A stretch of DNA of 64,000 bases, taken from contig JAIQEY010000033.1 in NCBI GenBank assembly GCA_020073565.1, positions 1-64,000 on the forward strand, written 5' to 3'. The DNA is from Terriglobia bacterium (lineage in GTDB: Bacteria; Acidobacteriota; Terriglobia; Terriglobales; Acidobacteriaceae). Numbering within the stretch: position 1 is the stretch's first letter; every line of letters begins with the position of its first letter. The notes below the pieces were generated by a model. The model saw nothing but the letters and a program-made list of their open reading frames with translations, was not told the DNA's origin and made no database searches. A program made the position numbers and the translations under genes. Below, piece after piece: positions 60,215 to 64,000 of this stretch.

Positions 60215-61513
60215 TTATGCGGTCGCCATTGCGAACGCTTGTTTGGCGGCGGCGATGGTTTGCTGCACGTCGTGTTCGGTGTGCGCGGCGCCCAGGAACG
60301 CGGCTTCGAACTGCGACGGCGGCAGGTAAATGCCGCTTTCCAGCATCGAGCGGAAGAAGCGTCCGAAGGCTTCGGTGTCGGACTTGGCGGCCGAGGTCCA
60401 GTCGGTCACGGGGCCGGGCGCGAAGAACCAGGTGAACATCGAGCCGACCCGGTTGTGACACATCATAACGCCAGCGTCTTTTGCGGCGGCGGCAACACCG
60501 GCGACCACTTCGGCCGCGACCTTGTCGAGCTTCGAGTAAACGTCCTTGTGCTCGCGCAGGTAACGCAAGGTGGCATAGCCGGCGGCCATGGCCAGCGGAT
60601 TGCCGGAGAGGGTGCCCGCCTGGTACACGGGACCAAGCGGCGCAACCAGATCCATGATTTCGCTGGGGCCGCCATAGGCGCCGACGGGCAGGCCGCCGCC
60701 GATGATCTTGCCCATGGTGGTGAGGTCAGGCTGGATGGCGTAGAGTTCCTGCGCTCCGCCGAAGGCGATGCGAAAGCCGGTCATTACTTCGTCGAAGATG
60801 AGCAAAGCCTTGTCGCGCGAAGTGATGGCGCGCAGAGCTTCGAGATACCCACGGGCGGGCGGCACACAACCCATGTTGCCGACCACCGGCTCCACGATCA
60901 CGCAGGCAATCTGGTGCTTGAACTTTTTGAATGCATGTTCGAGCGCATCGGTATCGTTGAATGGAAGCGCCAGCGTGAACTGCGTGAATTCTTCAGGAAC
61001 TCCGGCTGAGCCGGGGATGCCGAGAGTGGCAACGCCGGATCCGGCTTTCACCAGCAGCGCGTCGGCGTGTCCGTGATAGCAGCCTTCAAACTTCACGATG
61101 TATTTGCGCTTGGTATAAGCGCGGGCCAGGCGGATAGCCGACATGGTGGCTTCGGTTCCGGAACTGACGAAGCGCACTTTCTGCATGTGCGGGAAGGCGG
61201 AGATGACCAGTTCGGCCAGATCGGCTTCGGTCGGAGTGGAGGCTCCGAAGCTGGTGCCACTGCGGGCGGCAGAGATCACGGCCTCGATCACGGTGGGGGC
61301 GGCGTGACCGAGAATGAGCGGTCCCCAGGAGCAGACATAGTCCACATACTCGTTGCCATCGGCATCCCAGATGCGGGGACCCTGGCCGCGCACAATGTAC
61401 AAAGGCTCGCCTCCGACCGCGCGAAAGGCGCGCACCGGGGAATTCACCCCGCCGGGGATCAACTGCTCTGCGCGTTTCTGGAGTTTCCGGGATTGCTCGG
61501 TTTTCCGGGCCAT
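60215..61513 (-). CDS. hemL: Glutamate-1-semialdehyde 2,1-aminomutase
   Basis: Forms 5-aminolevulinate in the C5 tetrapyrrole route. [77 protein letters not shown], and [20 protein letters not shown] (PLP lysine in MGKIIGGG) are the signature. 432 aa from the ATG at 61513 (MARKTEQ), preceded by GGAGGAG. The first 29 codons of the track ORF are upstream leader. Confidence 0.97.
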   Translation of the reverse strand: MARKTEQSRKLQKRAEQLIPGGVNSPVRAFRAVGGEPLYIVRGQGPRIWDADGNEYVDYVCSWGPLILGHAAPTVIEAVISAARSGTSFGASTPTEADLAELVISAFPHMQKVRFVSSGTEATMSAIRLARAYTKRKYIVKFEGCYHGHADALLVKAGSGVATLGIPGSAGVPEEFTQFTLALPFNDTDALEHAFKKFKHQIACVIVEPVVGNMGCVPPARGYLEALRAITSRDKALLIFDEVMTGFRIAFGGAQELYAIQPDLTTMGKIIGGGLPVGAYGGPSEIMDLVAPLGPVYQAGTLSGNPLAMAAGYATLRYLREHKDVYSKLDKVAAEVVAGVAAAAKDAGVMMCHNRVGSMFTWFFAPGPVTDWTSAAKSDTEAFGRFFRSMLESGIYLPPSQFEAAFLGAAHTEHDVQQTIAAAKQAFAMATA

Positions 61514-61918
61514 AGCTCCTCCACCGAAGCGATAACTCAGTCCTTGGCTTCTTATCAATATAACAGCGGGGCTGGGGCGGTCCGCAGCGCAGTGAATCAC
61601 AGCATTGAGTGACGTTCCGCACAGGGGCTGGGGGACAAGCCCTGGTCCGGGGCGAGGTTCGAATTCACCAGATATTCATAAAATCGCAATACTCCTGCAA
61701 CTTGGCGACGCTATCTTGGCTCCAGATCGCCCTTCTAACCGGGAGGGTTCATCAGGACAGTCTTGGGGGGCTCCAGGCTGTCCTTTTCGTTTTTACCCGC
61801 CTTCGATGTGGTTTCCGAACCCAGGCCATTTCCGACCTCGTGGAGGGCTGGCGCGTTGCTCGGAAATGCTAGGATCAACGATTGCCTGTTCCGACCCTTC
61901 GAAATTGGTGCGAAATCC
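61514..61918. other. Intergenic region between hemL and the porin gene, 405 bp
   Basis: Divergent gap. It holds the hemL ribosome site and, at 61754-61794, a terminator-like hairpin in the porin direction. A GGTTCGAATTC at 61660 looks like a tRNA T-loop but has no matching stem. No coding region recognised. Confidence 0.4.
61754..61794 (+). terminator. Terminator-like hairpin in the porin leader
   Basis: AGGACAGTCT (61754-61763) pairs with AGGCTGTCCT (61775-61784, one G-U) around an 11-nt loop and is followed by TTTTCGTTTTT. It lies 125 nt before the porin start with no gene ending just upstream, so it may be an attenuator or the end of a small RNA. Confidence 0.55.
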
Positions 61919-63322
61919 ATGCGGAAAATGTCACCAACGAGGTGGTGGGCGGGAAGTCTTGCCGTGCCGGTGATCCTGCTCGCCGGCGTGCTGCCGTTGA
62001 TGGCACAGGATGAAGGCGCCAACCCACAGAAGCCTGCCGACGACCCGGTATTGACCATGTTTCCCCATTCACAGACGGCCCGCTGGTGGGTTTCGGGGCA
62101 GGACAACATCATCTCGCAGTGGCATCCGTCATTCGACGCGAAATACAGTGGGCCCAACAGTTTTAAAACGCATTCCGAGCACGCCGTTTCGAACATCGGG
62201 ACGCTGTTCACCGGCCTTCAGCTTACGGGCACAACCGAAATCTTCATGCATTTCGAGATGGCGGATGGCGGCGGCTTGAGCGATGCACTGGGTATGGCCG
62301 GCTTCACCGATCTTGATGTCGTTCGCAATCCCACGCTCGGAACCACTCCCTATGTTGCGCGGGGCATGATCCGGCAGATCATTCCCCTTAGCAGCGAGAC
62401 GGTCGAAGCGGAGCGCGGCCCTTGGTACCTCGCCACGAAAGTTCCAGTGCGGCGGCTGGAACTTCGCTTCGGAAAGATGGGCACGAACGATTTTTTCGAC
62501 GTCAACGATGTGGGCACCGACAGCCATCTGCAATTCATGAGCTGGACGGTGGACAACAACGGGGCCTACGACTACGCCGCCGATACGCGCGGCTACACGA
62601 TCGGGTTGCTCGCGGAGTATCACGACCGGAACTGGGCGTTTCGCTTCGAAGAGGCGTTGATGCCGAAGGTCGCCAATGGCATCGATCTGCAATGGAACCT
62701 GCGCCGGGCAAGGGCGGAGAACTACGAACTGGAATTGCATCCGAGTATCGGCGGAAAGCGAAATATGGCGCTGCGTCTGCTTAGCTTCGTGAATCACGCG
62801 AACCTGGGCGTGTATCGCGACGCAATCGCCAATTACCGTTCGGGGCAAACGCCGTGGCCAGAGATCACCGCGCACCCGCTGCACACGACGATCAAGTACG
62901 GATTTGCAGTGAATCTGCAGCAGCAGGTCAGCAAGAATACACGGGCATTTTCGCGCTTTGGATGGAACGAAGGTCAGCATCAATCCTATGCCTACACCGA
63001 AGTGGATCAGACGCTCCAGGTGGGCGCGGACCTTTACGGAGAGCACTGGAAACGGAGGCTCGACAAGGTCGGGCTGGTGGTGGTGACGAATGCGATCAAG
63101 AAAGACCACCAGGAGTATCTCCGACTTGGAGGACTGGGGTTTCTGTTGGGCGACGGTGGATTAAACTACAGCCGCGAAAATATTGTTGAGAGCTATTACA
63201 ACGCGCACGTCTGGCGGGGAATCTTTACGGCGTTCGATCTGCAGCACATCAATAATCCGGGATACAACCGCGATCGTGGACCGGTGCTGGTGCCTTCGCT
63301 GCGGTTTCATCTGGATTTCTAA
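61919..63322 (+). CDS. Carbohydrate porin (OprB-like)
   Basis: 467 aa outer-membrane beta-barrel. Signal peptide (SLAVPVILLAGVLPLMAQ) follows the ATG at 61919. Typical segments: WWVSGQDNIISQWHPSFDAKYSGPNSF, then many amphipathic strands (LELRFGKMGTNDFFDVNDVGTDSHLQFMSW, NYELELHPSIGGKRNMALRLLSF, ALFSRFGWNEG-like AFSRFGWNEGQHQSYAY) and a C-terminal LVPSLRFHLDF ending in phenylalanine, as BAM substrates do. Probably a passive channel for sugars. The long upstream part of the track ORF is leader. Confidence 0.85.
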   Translation: MRKMSPTRWWAGSLAVPVILLAGVLPLMAQDEGANPQKPADDPVLTMFPHSQTARWWVSGQDNIISQWHPSFDAKYSGPNSFKTHSEHAVSNIGTLFTGLQLTGTTEIFMHFEMADGGGLSDALGMAGFTDLDVVRNPTLGTTPYVARGMIRQIIPLSSETVEAERGPWYLATKVPVRRLELRFGKMGTNDFFDVNDVGTDSHLQFMSWTVDNNGAYDYAADTRGYTIGLLAEYHDRNWAFRFEEALMPKVANGIDLQWNLRRARAENYELELHPSIGGKRNMALRLLSFVNHANLGVYRDAIANYRSGQTPWPEITAHPLHTTIKYGFAVNLQQQVSKNTRAFSRFGWNEGQHQSYAYTEVDQTLQVGADLYGEHWKRRLDKVGLVVVTNAIKKDHQEYLRLGGLGFLLGDGGLNYSRENIVESYYNAHVWRGIFTAFDLQHINNPGYNRDRGPVLVPSLRFHLDF

Positions 63323-63363
63323 GGGACAGCTCTTGGCTCTTAGCCTTCTCAGTCAAAACCTTG

Positions 63364-63395
63364 AACCACAGAGGACACAGAGGAACACGGAGGAA
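63364..63395. repeat. Half copy of the CACAGAGG element
   Basis: AACCACAGAGGACACAGAGGAACACGGAGG equals the left arm of the copies at 6831 and 54256, but no right arm follows. Confidence 0.7.
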
Positions 63396-63406
63396 TGCTG
63401 CCTGAT

Positions 63407-64000
63407 CTATTTTTCGATGCCCGCGTCCTTCCTGTGCACGGTCTGGAATGACCATGCCATGCGGGGCGTGTTGTGCGCGATTCCGAAGCGGCCTTCGGCA
63501 TCGAGCAGAATGATGCCACCGTGGCCGTTGACGCGCTGCTTCAGATAGTTCATGGCTTCCTTGGCGACCCACTCGGGCAGGCTGCCGGAGCCGACGCGAT
63601 CGGCCGCCCACTTCGCGAGCACCAGCTTCATGATGGGCTCGCCCCAACCGGTAGTGGACGCAGCGGCGCTGGCATTGTCGGCATAACATCCGCAGCCGAT
63701 GAGCGAAGAGTCGCCCAGGCGTCCGGGATCTTTGTTGAGCGTGCCACCGGTCGAGGTCGAGGCGGCGATCTTGCCGTCACGGTCGAGCGCGACCGCCCCC
63801 ACCGTGTCATGGGAGATCGTCGGCGCAAACAGATCGGCGCGGTGTTCTTCCATGTGCGACTGGTATTCCCGCAGCCGTTCGATCTCCCGCGGAATGATCA
63901 GATCTTCGTTGCGGCAGAGCGCGATGCCGTGCTCCTCCGCGAAGCGCTCGGCGCCTTCCGCGACGAAATACACATGCGTGCTGTCGCTGAGAATCTTGCG
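63407..64000 (-). CDS. Isoaspartyl peptidase/L-asparaginase, C-terminal part
   Basis: Ntn-hydrolase (plant-type asparaginase/glycosylasparaginase fold), cut by the window edge so the N-terminal alpha subunit is incomplete. The autocleavage site and nucleophile threonine lie in HDTVGAVALDRDGKIAASTSTGG; GRLGDSSLIGCGCYAD and TGWGEPIMKLVLAK follow. The C-terminus WSFQTVHRKDAGIEK is complete. The reading frame stays open to base 64000, so the GTG start in the ORF track is not the true start. It hydrolyses isoaspartyl dipeptides or asparagine. Confidence 0.92.
   Translation of the reverse strand, partial: RKILSDSTHVYFVAEGAERFAEEHGIALCRNEDLIIPREIERLREYQSHMEEHRADLFAPTISHDTVGAVALDRDGKIAASTSTGGTLNKDPGRLGDSSLIGCGCYADNASAAASTTGWGEPIMKLVLAKWAADRVGSGSLPEWVAKEAMNYLKQRVNGHGGIILLDAEGRFGIAHNTPRMAWSFQTVHRKDAGIEK

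Noticed and set aside
61655-61675. tRNA-like GGTTCGAATTC
   Set aside because: The bases on either side do not form a T-stem and no acceptor or anticodon arm can be built.

Overview
The window is a dense, GC-rich chromosomal segment of a diderm bacterium, most likely an acidobacterium of the Koribacter/Terriglobia type. This is inferred from the gene set (KDO activation by KdsB, OmpA-type and OprB-type outer-membrane proteins, a winged-helix/TPR regulator, many secreted peptidases) and from the abundance of short palindromic and heptameric intergenic repeats. No rRNA, tRNA, CRISPR array, prophage or classical insertion sequence was seen. About 60 protein genes are supported, mostly housekeeping and mostly on the minus strand.

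Layout. 0.1-8.5 kb: a membrane-anchored winged-helix/TPR regulator, kdsB, an M48 protease and a minus-strand GDP-mannose set (manA, manC, a phosphohexomutase) with a lipocalin-like secreted protein. 8.5-19.1 kb: aspartate aminotransferase, coaD, recA, rsmI, a CPBP protease, yqeY, a DUF1330 protein, a class V aminotransferase, a site-2 protease with CBS domains, rsmD and tyrS. 19.1-19.6 kb: a small GIY-YIG nuclease gene bounded by inverted REP-like elements. 19.6-31.8 kb: amidase, APC permease, hydrolase, SRPBCC protein, ogt-type methyltransferase, OmpA, M20 peptidase, sorbosone-dehydrogenase-like protein, dgt and a large TPR protein. 32-43 kb: purH, an XRE regulator, a DksA-like factor, an M28 peptidase, an orphan gvpL/F-like gene, an aroD-aroE fusion, an AMMECR1 protein, pgsA and a frameshifted yidB. 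43.5-52.8 kb: HhH and Lys/Ala-rich secreted proteins, glutamate dehydrogenase, an anion permease, a methyltransferase, trpE and a peroxiredoxin whose peroxidatic cysteine codon is TGA. 52.8-64 kb: AAG-family DNA glycosylase, a GNAT enzyme, panC-lipoprotein-panB, a CPBP protease (probably frameshifted), a deoxynucleoside kinase, a NodB deacetylase, hemL, a porin and a truncated isoaspartyl peptidase.

The strongest unusual signals are four. (1) The Bcp-type peroxiredoxin is best read as a selenoprotein: in-frame TGA at the catalytic position, a resolving cysteine five residues later and a hairpin of bacterial SECIS geometry just downstream. (2) The GIY-YIG gene and its inverted palindromic ends look like a compact self-contained mobile unit, with the gene's own stop codon supplied by the end repeat. 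(3) Several families of heptamer-based or palindromic repeats fill intergenic spaces and in one case lie in frame inside rsmI. (4) Many genes carry a TANNNT hexamer ending only 6-9 nt before the start codon, implying widespread leaderless mRNAs, sometimes with the repeats directly upstream.

Two likely single-base frameshifts (yidB and one CPBP gene) could be real decay or assembly error; the sequence alone cannot decide.
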